Assembly (NCBI GenBank): GCA_045641625.1
Contig: JAZUHH010000095.1
Location: forward strand, 1-64,000
From: UBA1723 sp045641625
GTDB taxonomy: Bacteria; Bacteroidota; Bacteroidia; Bacteroidales; Paludibacteraceae
Reading direction: 5' to 3'
Length of the DNA: 64,000 nucleotides
The position numbers were made by a program, and so were the translations under genes. How positions within the stretch are numbered: the first letter of the stretch is position 1; every line of letters begins with the position of its first letter. This document shows, in pieces, positions 17,939-25,379 of the stretch. Below the pieces are notes generated by a model. The model was not told where the DNA came from, made no database searches, and saw nothing but the letters and a program-made list of their open reading frames with translations.

Positions 17939-17980
17939 TGTTGTGAAATTGTGAATTGTGAATTATGTATTATGAATTCA
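17939..17980. repeat. Degenerate tandem TGAATTRTG-type repeat
   Basis: A short run of near-identical 8-9-mers (TGAAATTG, TGAATTG, TGAATTATG, TATGAATTC) between the regulator and the acyl-CoA ligase promoter. Such runs are common intergenic filler in Bacteroidetes and other genomes; no function is known. Confidence 0.5.
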
Positions 17981-18928
17981 TTTCATGTCTCTTACATCGA
18001 CAAGCTTGTGAACAATGGCATAGACAGTCAGTCCTGCCGCACTATGAATGTCAAGTTTCTTTGCGATATTGCGCCTGTGAGTTATTACGGTATTGGTTGA
18101 AATACAGAGGTTTTCCGCAATCTCCTTGTTTGAAAGTCCCAGAACAACACCCTTTACAACATCTGTCTCCCTTTCGCTCAAATCGTCCCCGTCGAACCTT
18201 CTTGAATGCGAAGCTCCGGGCAGGACCGAACCCAGCTGTTCGTCAAGCTTTCTTTCTGCAATTTCTATGGCAGGGGCAAAGATTGCGTCCTCGACCTTTG
18301 CATGAAGTGCAAGCCACTCCTGATTGTTGAATATGTCATATAGAGTCGCCATGAGTTGGTTGTTCCTCTGCTTGTCCGGCGGCAGATACTGAATGATGAA
18401 AGTCTTCAGCTCCTTCAGTATCAGATCCGTCTGGCTATGGTTTCTTTCAAAGTCTGCCACTGAGTATTTTCCGCTTCTCTCACCTCTGAGCAGAGCCTCG
18501 ACATACGGGAAGAGATTATCCTCCTCATACTTCATGTGGGCAGTGACTGCGGCGGCATACTCGTCGTAGCAGTCGATGATAATCTTTGCCATCGGGTCAT
18601 ACAGGGAAAGGGACTCCGTCAGCTCCCTGCGGATAAACGGAAGCTGGAACCCGAGATAGTACGTATGGCTTGCCTTCAAATAGCGCATGAGCGTGTCTAT
18701 GGAGAGCCTTGAATGGTCTATTCCGCTTGCAGATCCGTTTATTGTAAAGTTCACAACCGTCAGGAAGGTAAGGGTATCAACATCGTTGTCCCTGCAGACC
18801 TCTTCGACAGTCTTGTCCTCGAAGCCAAGATTTATACCGAAACAGCCTAATGACTGAAGGACATTATAGTTGTCCTTGATAAGCATTATCATCCGGTCGG
18901 TGGATTCGTATATCTTCTGATTCTGCAT
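17978..18928 (-). CDS. Hemerythrin/RIC-type di-iron domain fused to LuxR/NarL-type HTH regulator
   Basis: A 316-residue one-component regulator. Residues 24-60 resemble the ScdA N-terminal domain of iron-sulfur repair proteins (FGINLG, then TVEEVC) but lack the Cys pair. Residues 80-228 form a four-helix hemerythrin-like domain with all six expected di-iron ligands: H88, H131 and E135 in HMKYEEDNLFP, H164, and H209 and E213 in HAKVEDAIF. Residues 249-313 are a GerE/LuxR HTH with LSERE, LSNKEIAENL and TVITHRRNIAKKL. It has no phosphoreceiver domain. Such di-iron sites bind O2, NO or peroxide, so an oxidant or NO/iron-responsive regulator is inferred. It lies next to the di-heme/imelysin genes and has its own promoter. 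Confidence 0.85.
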   Translation of the reverse strand: MQNQKIYESTDRMIMLIKDNYNVLQSLGCFGINLGFEDKTVEEVCRDNDVDTLTFLTVVNFTINGSASGIDHSRLSIDTLMRYLKASHTYYLGFQLPFIRRELTESLSLYDPMAKIIIDCYDEYAAAVTAHMKYEEDNLFPYVEALLRGERSGKYSVADFERNHSQTDLILKELKTFIIQYLPPDKQRNNQLMATLYDIFNNQEWLALHAKVEDAIFAPAIEIAERKLDEQLGSVLPGASHSRRFDGDDLSERETDVVKGVVLGLSNKEIAENLCISTNTVITHRRNIAKKLDIHSAAGLTVYAIVHKLVDVRDMK

Positions 18929-18984
18929 ACTTCTTTTTTATTCGGGTGATATGGACAGTTCCGACAATACGAAGCAGTCCATTG

Positions 18985-18992
18985 CAAAAGTA
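18985..18992 (-). promoter_or_regulatory. -7 element of the hemerythrin-LuxR regulator promoter
   Basis: TACTTTTG on the minus strand matches TAnnTTTG, about 57 nt upstream of the ATG at 18928, within the 86-nt gap after the di-heme gene. It suggests independent expression of the regulator. Confidence 0.5.
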
Positions 18993-19014
18993 ACAAAAAA
19001 TTTGCTTGGATGGA

Positions 19015-20643
19015 TTAAATGGACTCCAGGAATTTGATCACAGATTCACGATCCTCCTTTGACAGCTTTCTGAACTTCTCCACAGTTTCGCGAGCGTCAC
19101 TCTTTTCTCCACCATGCCACATGATTGATTCCAGAGTGTTCCTAGCACGGCAGTCGTGAAGTCTGTCTTCGCCTCCGGTACAAAGTTTGCTCAATCCTCT
19201 ACCCCACAATGGAGTTGTTCTGCACCAGCCTGTGCGCAGGTCGTTCACCATCATCAGCCTGTGCTGCACCATATCTGTGTAGGGCCAAATCTTCTGGTTG
19301 GGATAGCGAGGCATATCGGCATTTGTGAACGTTCCGTTCGGGTCCTGAATGTTATCCTCGCCCGTCTGCCAAGAAGGACGGTGGCACTGTGCGCAACCGA
19401 TCTGCTTGAATGTTCTCATACCCTTCTGCACCTGTGGATCTTTCAAGTCACGCGCGGCAGGTACTGCCAGACCTCTATGCCATACCATAAAGTCCTTATA
19501 GTCAGCATCCTTCATCTCAACCTTCGCCACATTCTTTCCTTCTGACTTACCCAACAGGTAGCGATAGATGTCAGCCTCAACACCGGCCTCAGTCTTCTCC
19601 TCAGGGAAATAATCATAGAAGGAAGCCTGAACATCAGGATCCTTGCTAGAAACTCTGGCATAGGTTTCAGTCATATAATGGTATCTTCTGTCGCTTCGGG
19701 TGACATTGGTAATGTTCCACACGGCATTAGCTCCGGCGGCATCAAGCAACGGACCTCGTGACATTGCATAGGTAAACCTTCTCACGTATGGCTTGCCTGT
19801 CAAGCCCTTGTAATAGCTTGCCCAAGTTCTTGCTCCGGCATCCCACAACGCAGGGTTAAGCTCTACATACGGAGACTCCTTCTTCCACTGCTCCGTAATG
19901 GAGTCGTCTGGAATGGCATCTATCAATCCAGTTCCATAGATTCCGATTGTTGACTCCAGACGAACTTCAATGTCCTCGTAAGGGATTTGTACAGTCTCTC
20001 CGTTGCGTGTTCCCTCAAGAGGAACGTAGAAAGCCGATTCAGGAATAGAAACCTCCGGATAAATAAGGTCGTACATTTCTCCGTCATCAAAGGCATTTCC
20101 GTGATCATCGGTAAAGTGCTTCCATCTTATCTTGATCTGGGTCTCGTCAATAGGAGCCTTGAATGGCTTGACCGCGAGAGTCTGCGGCATTCCTGTAATT
20201 GAAGTTAGGTAGCCGTTGGTCTTTTTGTCATAAATAACCAAGAGGTAGCCGTTTCCCATCTCGTTGGCGCGGTACTCGATTTGTCTCTTACCATGTCCGT
20301 AGTTCGGGTGGCAGTAAAGACAGCCTTTTCTCACCATAAGCGGACCAAGTCCGGAAAACGCAGTACCCTTCTCTTGAACGTAGTCGCGCTCGAACAAAGT
20401 TTCGCCGTACTTGAACATCGAATAGAATCCCTGCTGCTCCACTGCTGGGGATGGCTGTTGGTATGCAGAAGCTGAAAAAGTGAATGATGTACCCAACTTG
20501 CCGCCGGAATAAGTCATCTCCTCTACCTCGCTCTTTGTTAGCGGAGTAAAGTCAACTTTTTCGCAAACAACTTCGTCGTCAACACAGCCGGAAAAGGCAA
20601 GCGCAGACAAAGCAAAACAACCGTATTTACTAAAGCTCTTCAT
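19015..20643 (-). CDS. Di-heme oxidoreductase lipoprotein (DHOR/DUF1111 family)
   Basis: A 542-residue periplasmic or surface lipoprotein with a signal ending in AFSGC (C20). It has two c-type heme motifs, C108-x2-C111-H112 and C417-x2-C420-H421, as in the di-heme thiol oxidoreductase/peroxidase-like DHOR family. The C-terminal domain ends in a typical cytochrome segment with MWHGGE and a helix. DHOR genes are frequently linked to imelysin genes in iron-related clusters, as here. The exact redox substrate is unknown. A terminator (20746-20785) separates it from the imelysin gene, and it has its own promoter module at 20665-20743. Confidence 0.88.
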   Translation of the reverse strand: MKSFSKYGCFALSALAFSGCVDDEVVCEKVDFTPLTKSEVEEMTYSGGKLGTSFTFSASAYQQPSPAVEQQGFYSMFKYGETLFERDYVQEKGTAFSGLGPLMVRKGCLYCHPNYGHGKRQIEYRANEMGNGYLLVIYDKKTNGYLTSITGMPQTLAVKPFKAPIDETQIKIRWKHFTDDHGNAFDDGEMYDLIYPEVSIPESAFYVPLEGTRNGETVQIPYEDIEVRLESTIGIYGTGLIDAIPDDSITEQWKKESPYVELNPALWDAGARTWASYYKGLTGKPYVRRFTYAMSRGPLLDAAGANAVWNITNVTRSDRRYHYMTETYARVSSKDPDVQASFYDYFPEEKTEAGVEADIYRYLLGKSEGKNVAKVEMKDADYKDFMVWHRGLAVPAARDLKDPQVQKGMRTFKQIGCAQCHRPSWQTGEDNIQDPNGTFTNADMPRYPNQKIWPYTDMVQHRLMMVNDLRTGWCRTTPLWGRGLSKLCTGGEDRLHDCRARNTLESIMWHGGEKSDARETVEKFRKLSKEDRESVIKFLESI

Positions 20644-20664
20644 TTTTTATCTTAATTTTGGATG

Positions 20665-20743
20665 CAAAATTCGTCAGATTCGCAAAAAAGGGCAATACTC
20701 ACAATTAGGTATTTTTGGGAAGCCGCATACCTAAACATGAGTA
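20665..20743 (-). promoter_or_regulatory. Promoter with two 7-2-7 inverted heptamer operators, di-heme gene
   Basis: The -7-like element GAATTTTG lies at 20665-20672 (minus strand), with shared boxes ATTCGC (20678-20683) and GGGCAATAC (20690-20698). Two inverted repeats follow: TACTCAC-2-TTAGGTA (20696-20711) and TACCTAA-2-ATGAGTA (20728-20743), with centres 32 bp apart. The same layout, at the same distances, is found before the outer membrane protein gene (23667-23745). The 7-2-7 geometry and TACYYM heptamers resemble NarL-type sites. Confidence 0.65.
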
Positions 20744-20745
20744 TT

Positions 20746-20785
20746 ATGAAAAAGAAAAGGCCGGCTCGATTAAACGAACCAGCCT
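20746..20785 (-). terminator. Terminator of the imelysin gene
   Basis: On the minus strand, an 11-bp stem with two G-U pairs (20775-20785 with 20758-20768), a 6-nt loop and a T-rich tail reading TTTTCTTTTT. Confidence 0.8.
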
Positions 20786-20835
20786 GAAAGAAAAAGATGT
20801 ATATTACTGAATTGAAGTCAGGTAGGACTTATTTC

Positions 20836-21960
20836 CTAGTTCAACGCGTCACTTAGTGCAGACAAAGACTCGTCAAAAGCCTTGATTGCTTCGATTGCAT
20901 CCTTTGCAGTCTGGTCGTTGTAGTTTACAACAAAAGGCTTCTTCATTGCCTTCACCTTTGAAAGCGCATTCTGAAGTGCGTCGTCGCAAGCCTTTGCTTG
21001 AGCCGGACAGTTCTTCTGTGCGTATGACATAACAGAATTTACTGCAGGTGTAGTTGCATTCAAACCTCCATACAAAGCGTACTGGCAGGAAAGAATGTTG
21101 TCGTAAAAGTCAGTAATTGAGTTGTAAGCATTAGGAGACTCGATGTAGTTCACATCCTCACCTAGAGTCGGTTTTCCAATCTTTGCGCTTGCAACCTCGT
21201 CGGCAATGTCCTTGCATCCGTCAATAATCTGGCGAACGGCAAGAAGCGGCGTTCTGTAAAGGCTTCCTGCATTTCCAGCCTCTCTCATATACTCTCCGAA
21301 GTCATCGTTTGGTTCCATCTCGGCCTCCTCAAGAAGTTCCTTGCGTCCTGCACCAACTTTGTCAAGTCCAGCCCATGAAGCCTCTAGTCTGACTGAAGAA
21401 AGGTACAAATCCTCTGACACCAACTGTGCGTATGCTATTTCCTTTGCAGTAAGTTCTGCGAACGAACGAGCCGAGCCATTACGGAAAATCAAATACTCAA
21501 GAGCATGGAAACCTGTCAAATTCTGTCCTGTCGCAATGATTTCCGACATAGAGTTAAGGCTGTTCTCGTCCTCTGGATCAAACTTTGCGATGTTTGAGTT
21601 AAAGGCGGCGGCATCGAAAGGCCAAGTGTCTATGTGAGGGTCAATACCGTAGCTTGAAGCAGCACCGAAAAGGAAAGCCTCGCTCCACTCCCAGTACTGG
21701 CGAGCGCTTTTCCAGTCCTCGCAAACCTTGTTCAAATCCTCTTGCGAAGACATTGCAGACAAATCCTCCATCAAAGTCTCGCACTTGTCTGCCAACCCCT
21801 TGTAAGTCTTGATTACAGTGTTGTCAACAAAGTTTGACGAAACCGAAAGTAACTCACTTGACGAAGATTTTGACTCGTTCTTTTCGTCATCATCGTCACA
21901 ACTTGCCATAAAACCTGTCATAGCCAAAGCCATGACACCTACCTTAAAAAAGTTTTTCAT
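20836..21960 (-). CDS. Imelysin-family lipoprotein (probable iron-related)
   Basis: A 374-residue lipoprotein with lipobox MASC (C21) followed by an acidic linker (CDDDDEKNES) and an all-helical imelysin fold. The conserved GxHxxE motif is G150-F-H152-A-L-E155. Imelysins and the related EfeO/IrpA proteins are iron-regulated or iron-binding envelope proteins, and this one sits between an outer membrane barrel and a di-heme oxidoreductase gene. The 286-base gap upstream holds no gene and no clean TAnnTTTG promoter, but contains a 14-bp palindrome (22143-22156). Confidence 0.88.
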   Translation of the reverse strand: MKNFFKVGVMALAMTGFMASCDDDDEKNESKSSSSELLSVSSNFVDNTVIKTYKGLADKCETLMEDLSAMSSQEDLNKVCEDWKSARQYWEWSEAFLFGAASSYGIDPHIDTWPFDAAAFNSNIAKFDPEDENSLNSMSEIIATGQNLTGFHALEYLIFRNGSARSFAELTAKEIAYAQLVSEDLYLSSVRLEASWAGLDKVGAGRKELLEEAEMEPNDDFGEYMREAGNAGSLYRTPLLAVRQIIDGCKDIADEVASAKIGKPTLGEDVNYIESPNAYNSITDFYDNILSCQYALYGGLNATTPAVNSVMSYAQKNCPAQAKACDDALQNALSKVKAMKKPFVVNYNDQTAKDAIEAIKAFDESLSALSDALN

Positions 21961-22142
21961 TATCGTTGTTTTTTTATATTATTTTTCAATCATAGACAAT
22001 TTCATGCCCTCAAACAAACTTAAAAATCAATACCAATTAGTCTTTGCAGCCTTTCTAAAAACTCATTTGACGGGGGAGATAAATTTTGCTAAATTTTAAG
22101 CCTACAATTTTGCACAAGCCATACTTACACGCAAATATGATG

Positions 22143-22156
22143 TTCAAAATTTTGAA
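22143..22156. promoter_or_regulatory. 14-bp perfect palindrome upstream of imelysin
   Basis: TTCAAAATTTTGAA, a perfect dyad in the gap between the outer membrane protein gene and imelysin, about 185 nt before the imelysin ATG. It may be an operator, but AT-rich dyads of this size can arise by chance. Confidence 0.3.
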
Positions 22157-22246
22157 TGTTTTGTATTTGACGTTTTTTCTGCAATCTAACAGCTCGACTT
22201 CGAGAACTAAAAGATTTCAAAAAACAAACCCATTGCCTTTTCTCAA

Positions 22247-23596
22247 CTACTTTATGAACCAACCGACAAAAGTTACGCCCAAAGAAATGCTTGGCTCGTC
22301 ATTGTATTGGCCGAGAGGCTCGTCCGTATGGCCTACATGAGTGTTGTTTGCATTTGCAGCACTTTCATCCATGTCGTTTAGGTATCTCTTCGAATACTCA
22401 GCCTTGACTATCACACCGTTTACAGGCATATAGTTAAGGCCTACTGCAAAACGATTCTTTCCGCACCAGTTGTATGACTCTTTCTGAGAACCTTCTAACA
22501 TCGAGTCATAGTACTCGTAAGCACCGAACAGGTAAAGTTTCTGCTTTGCCTCTGCCTTTGGCACAACAGAAAGCATATTCCAACCGAGTTCAAGGGAAGT
22601 TGCAAGAGCAGACTCTCCGACAGGCTGATGTTTGCTAGGCGAACCATCCTGGCCATGATGCAGAGGCAAAGTGTTGTTGAATTCAGTAATAGTCTGCGCA
22701 TCTCCCAAATGAGCGTATGTAGCACCGCCACGAACAATCCAAGCGCCTCGGTTGACATAGAAGTCAAGCGAACCTATTCCAAGTCTGCCCTTAACATCGT
22801 CATATTTTGCACTTGGATGAGCAAGAGTGTTTTTGAAAGTTCTGCCAAGGTAACCGCTTAGAGAAAGTCTTACTCCGTCTGCGGGCTTGACTGTGACTCT
22901 CGTCGCAGCAGCATAGGAATTCGCAATCTTGAACTCGTAGGGCGAAACGCAGCCATAATGAACAAAGTTCTCCGAGCCGAACCTCTCGGAATCAAGTCCG
23001 GAAAGGAACTGCATCTCATAGTTCACATATTTTGTCTTGCCCCAAAATGAAAGGCCGACCTGATGCCATGTATTAGGCAGAATACTTGACTCGCCCTCGT
23101 GTCGATATACTGTAAAGAACTCGTTCGGCATATGGTAGGCGTTTGCCTGACCTACGGGAACAACGATTTCTCCGGCACGTATGTTGAACATTCCCTGCTT
23201 GAAAGCCTTGTTTACCCATAGCTGTTCCAACGCCACTTCTCCTCCCTTTTCAACCTCAGCTTCATATTCACCACTCTCGTCAGCCTCGTATTCGACAGCG
23301 CTTTCCGTTCCTCCGTGTTCGAACTCTATCTCCATGCCTACGCTCCACCCCTTGCCGAAGTCATAGCCCATGTTTATTGCCATGTGGGGAAGGTCGAAAC
23401 GCCCGTGGCTTGCATCATCCTTGTGTTCGTATGGATATTTGTAGCGATAGATGTTGTCACTATAGAAATTGCGAGTCATTACCGCCTCGCCGTATGCACC
23501 GAGATTAAATTTTCTTTTTACAGAGTCTTCTTCCGCCATCACAGAGACAAAAGACGACATTAAAGCACTCGTCAAAATAAGTTTTACAGAATCCAT
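22247..23596 (-). CDS. Outer membrane beta-barrel protein (porin-like), iron/redox cluster
   Basis: A secreted protein of 449 residues from the ATG at 23596 (the frame also opens at a TTG three codons upstream). A signal peptide ends at about VMA. The mature chain is a series of amphipathic strands alternating with turns, such as NLGAYGEAVMTRNF, WSVGMEIEFEHGG, RLSLSGYLGRTF and RFAVGLNYMPV, and ends in GVTFVGWFIK, like a C-terminal porin strand. No TonB box or plug domain was seen, so it is a barrel rather than a TonB receptor. The transported substrate is unknown. The promoter module shared with the di-heme gene suggests joint control. Confidence 0.75.
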   Translation of the reverse strand: MDSVKLILTSALMSSFVSVMAEEDSVKRKFNLGAYGEAVMTRNFYSDNIYRYKYPYEHKDDASHGRFDLPHMAINMGYDFGKGWSVGMEIEFEHGGTESAVEYEADESGEYEAEVEKGGEVALEQLWVNKAFKQGMFNIRAGEIVVPVGQANAYHMPNEFFTVYRHEGESSILPNTWHQVGLSFWGKTKYVNYEMQFLSGLDSERFGSENFVHYGCVSPYEFKIANSYAAATRVTVKPADGVRLSLSGYLGRTFKNTLAHPSAKYDDVKGRLGIGSLDFYVNRGAWIVRGGATYAHLGDAQTITEFNNTLPLHHGQDGSPSKHQPVGESALATSLELGWNMLSVVPKAEAKQKLYLFGAYEYYDSMLEGSQKESYNWCGKNRFAVGLNYMPVNGVIVKAEYSKRYLNDMDESAANANNTHVGHTDEPLGQYNDEPSISLGVTFVGWFIK

Positions 23597-23625
23597 TACT
23601 ACCAATGTATTTTACTCTTTATTTT

Positions 23626-23667
23626 CGAGTGCAATGTTTATATCGCACTCGTATTTATTTCGAGTGC
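23626..23667. promoter_or_regulatory. Three copies of the heptamer CGAGTGC in alternating orientation
   Basis: CGAGTGC at 23626-23632, its complement GCACTCG at 23645-23651, and CGAGTGC at 23661-23667, where the last base meets the -7 element. The middle copy can pair with either flank, giving two mutually exclusive hairpins in or at the start of the outer membrane protein mRNA leader. Confidence 0.55.
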
Positions 23668-23745
23668 AAAGTTCCCTCTATTCGCCAAAGTGGGCAATAC
23701 CTAAAAATTATGATTTTGAATTCTCTCAGTCATAATATGTAGGTA
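23667..23745 (-). promoter_or_regulatory. Promoter with two 7-2-7 inverted heptamer operators, outer membrane protein gene
   Basis: The -7-like element GAACTTTG lies at 23667-23674 (minus strand), with ATTCGC (23680-23685) and GGGCAATAC (23692-23700). Sites TACCTAA-2-ATTATGA (23698-23713) and TCATAAT-2-GTAGGTA (23730-23745) have centres 32 bp apart. The whole module aligns without gaps to 20665-20743. Confidence 0.65.
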
Positions 23746-23798
23746 GCAGGAGAAAAAACAGAGACAAAAACAAATCATGTGCAATAATTATGAAATTC

Positions 23799-23830
23799 TT
23801 GAATTATACGAACAATTATTTCTATATTTG
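23799..23830 (+). promoter_or_regulatory. Promoter of the 23869 esterase gene
   Basis: TTG (23799-23801), a 21-nt spacer, then TATATTTG (23823-23830). Leader of about 30 nt. Confidence 0.55.
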
Positions 23831-23868
23831 CATAGCAACATTAGGACTAAAACATAAACAGTTAGCTC

Positions 23869-24639
23869 ATGATAATAAAAGAAGATATATATTTCCCATT
23901 CGCAAACGAAGACAGACGACTTCACATCTATCTGCCAGACGACTACTATTCGGAAGGAAACGAAGAAAGATATGCTGTAATGTACATGTGGGACGGGCAG
24001 AACTTGTTCAATGACTGCGACGCCACATTCGGCAAGTCTTGGGGACTTTCGAACTTTCTGCAGGGATATTGGAAAAGAATGATTGTCGTAGGCATGGAAT
24101 GCGCCCACAACAGTCCTCAGCGATGCAACGAATACTGCCCTTATTCCGTAGAAATAGGGAATGTAGGAAAGTTGCGAGGTGATGCTGAGAACACAATACA
24201 ATGGGTTATTGAAAAGGTTAAACCTTACATAGACAGACGTTTCCGCACATGGAGTCATCGCGAAGCCACAGCAGTGGGAGGTTCGTCTATGGGCGGAATG
24301 ATGTCTCTGTACACTATTCTCAAGCATAACGACATATTCTCTAAGGCTGCAGTCATTTCTCCATCAATAAGGACTTCTATGAGTCATTTCCTTAACGAAA
24401 TAAAAGATGCAGACATCAAACCCGACACACGCATTTTCTTCTCGTGGGGAACTAATGAATGGAACTCTCTGGAGGTTGAAGAAACAGTAAGGAACTACAT
24501 TCTGGAACTTGAAAGAGAGATACAAACAAAACAACCTTCCTGTCGAACATACATATTCAGACAAGAAGGTGGTTTACATAATGAGGCATCCTGGGAACTG
24601 CAGCTTCCCACTCTTTTCCCTTTTTTATGGGAAGGATAG
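23869..24639 (+). CDS. Alpha/beta-hydrolase esterase (esterase D/Fes-like, PF00756 type)
   Basis: A 256-residue cytoplasmic hydrolase. It has an N-terminal carbohydrate-esterase-like strand (LHIYLPDDY), MYMWDGQNLF, the nucleophile elbow GSSMGG with S140, and a C-terminal EGGLHNEASW segment that provides the catalytic histidine. It belongs with putative esterases related to enterochelin esterase and esterase D; the substrate is unknown. It is transcribed toward the esterase/ATP-grasp operon, and the two stop codons abut with no base between them (TAG|CTA), so there is no room for a terminator. Confidence 0.8.
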   Translation: MIIKEDIYFPFANEDRRLHIYLPDDYYSEGNEERYAVMYMWDGQNLFNDCDATFGKSWGLSNFLQGYWKRMIVVGMECAHNSPQRCNEYCPYSVEIGNVGKLRGDAENTIQWVIEKVKPYIDRRFRTWSHREATAVGGSSMGGMMSLYTILKHNDIFSKAAVISPSIRTSMSHFLNEIKDADIKPDTRIFFSWGTNEWNSLEVEETVRNYILELEREIQTKQPSCRTYIFRQEGGLHNEASWELQLPTLFPFLWEG

Positions 24640-25371
24640 CTAACCTAGTACATTGCCCACGAAATAGGCAAGCTGTTTTCTCCACCAAGGCCAATCATGT
24701 GCAACATCATGTCCCCAGTAGTCTATCCATGCAGGGACATTACGTTCCCTCAACAAGTCATCCAATCGTCTGGTAGAGGCTAACAAATCCTCTTCCCAGT
24801 TACCTTGTCCAACACAACAAATGATTCTGCGGTTGCGGTAAACATCCCAATAGTAATGGTCTAAAGGCATCCATCTCAAGTAATCAAGCGGTGAATTTGA
24901 ATATACAAGCTCATCAGAATAGTCACCAAAGAAATAGCTTGCATGATATAGTCCGCTTAGGGCTATGACTGTATCAAATAAATCCGGTCTGCGGAAAAAG
25001 AAGTTGCCGGCATGAAATCCACCCATTGAACAACCCGTAACAATGAACGTCTCGTCCCCTCTCCTTACGCTTGGAATGAGTTCGTCAACAATGTAATGAA
25101 ACCATCTTTCGTGCTGTTCTATGCGCCATCGGGAATCTCCTCCCAAATTGCTCCATGTCTCCCAATCTATTCCATCGCAACAAATAATGCGCAAATCACC
25201 TCTCTCAATCCACGAAGAAAGAACATCTACCATCCCGAAATTCTCGTAATCGTAAAAGCGTCCGTCCTGAGAAGGAAAGACAAACAATGTTCGGCGTCCA
25301 TCTCCATAAACCTTGAACTCCATATCGCGACCAAGCGATTGGCTGTACCACTTGTTGTATGTTGTCTGCAT
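24640..25371 (-). CDS. Esterase-family alpha/beta-hydrolase (paralogue of the 26656 gene)
   Basis: A 243-residue hydrolase without signal peptide. It carries VFPSQDGRFYDYE, IICCDGIDWETW, the nucleophile elbow GCSMGG with S115, and a late GHDVAHDWPWW segment with the probable catalytic histidine. It is clearly paralogous to the product of 26656-27444: the same blocks occur in the same order, including VFPSQD-x-RFY, HERWF-x-YIVDELIP and GCSMGG-x-HAGN-x-FFRRPDLF. It starts 8 nt after the ATP-grasp stop codon, so the genes are cotranscribed. Substrate unknown. Confidence 0.82.
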   Translation of the reverse strand: MQTTYNKWYSQSLGRDMEFKVYGDGRRTLFVFPSQDGRFYDYENFGMVDVLSSWIERGDLRIICCDGIDWETWSNLGGDSRWRIEQHERWFHYIVDELIPSVRRGDETFIVTGCSMGGFHAGNFFFRRPDLFDTVIALSGLYHASYFFGDYSDELVYSNSPLDYLRWMPLDHYYWDVYRNRRIICCVGQGNWEEDLLASTRRLDDLLRERNVPAWIDYWGHDVAHDWPWWRKQLAYFVGNVLG

Positions 25372-25379
25372 TCTAATTC

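Noticed and set aside
17978..18928. Calling the hemerythrin-LuxR protein a two-component response regulator
   Set aside because: No receiver domain is present; the N-terminus is ScdA/hemerythrin-like.
21995..22037. A third copy of the paired-heptamer module before imelysin
   Set aside because: Only a weak TACCAAT half-site is present at 22031-22037; the partner site, spacing and -7 element do not match the two real modules.
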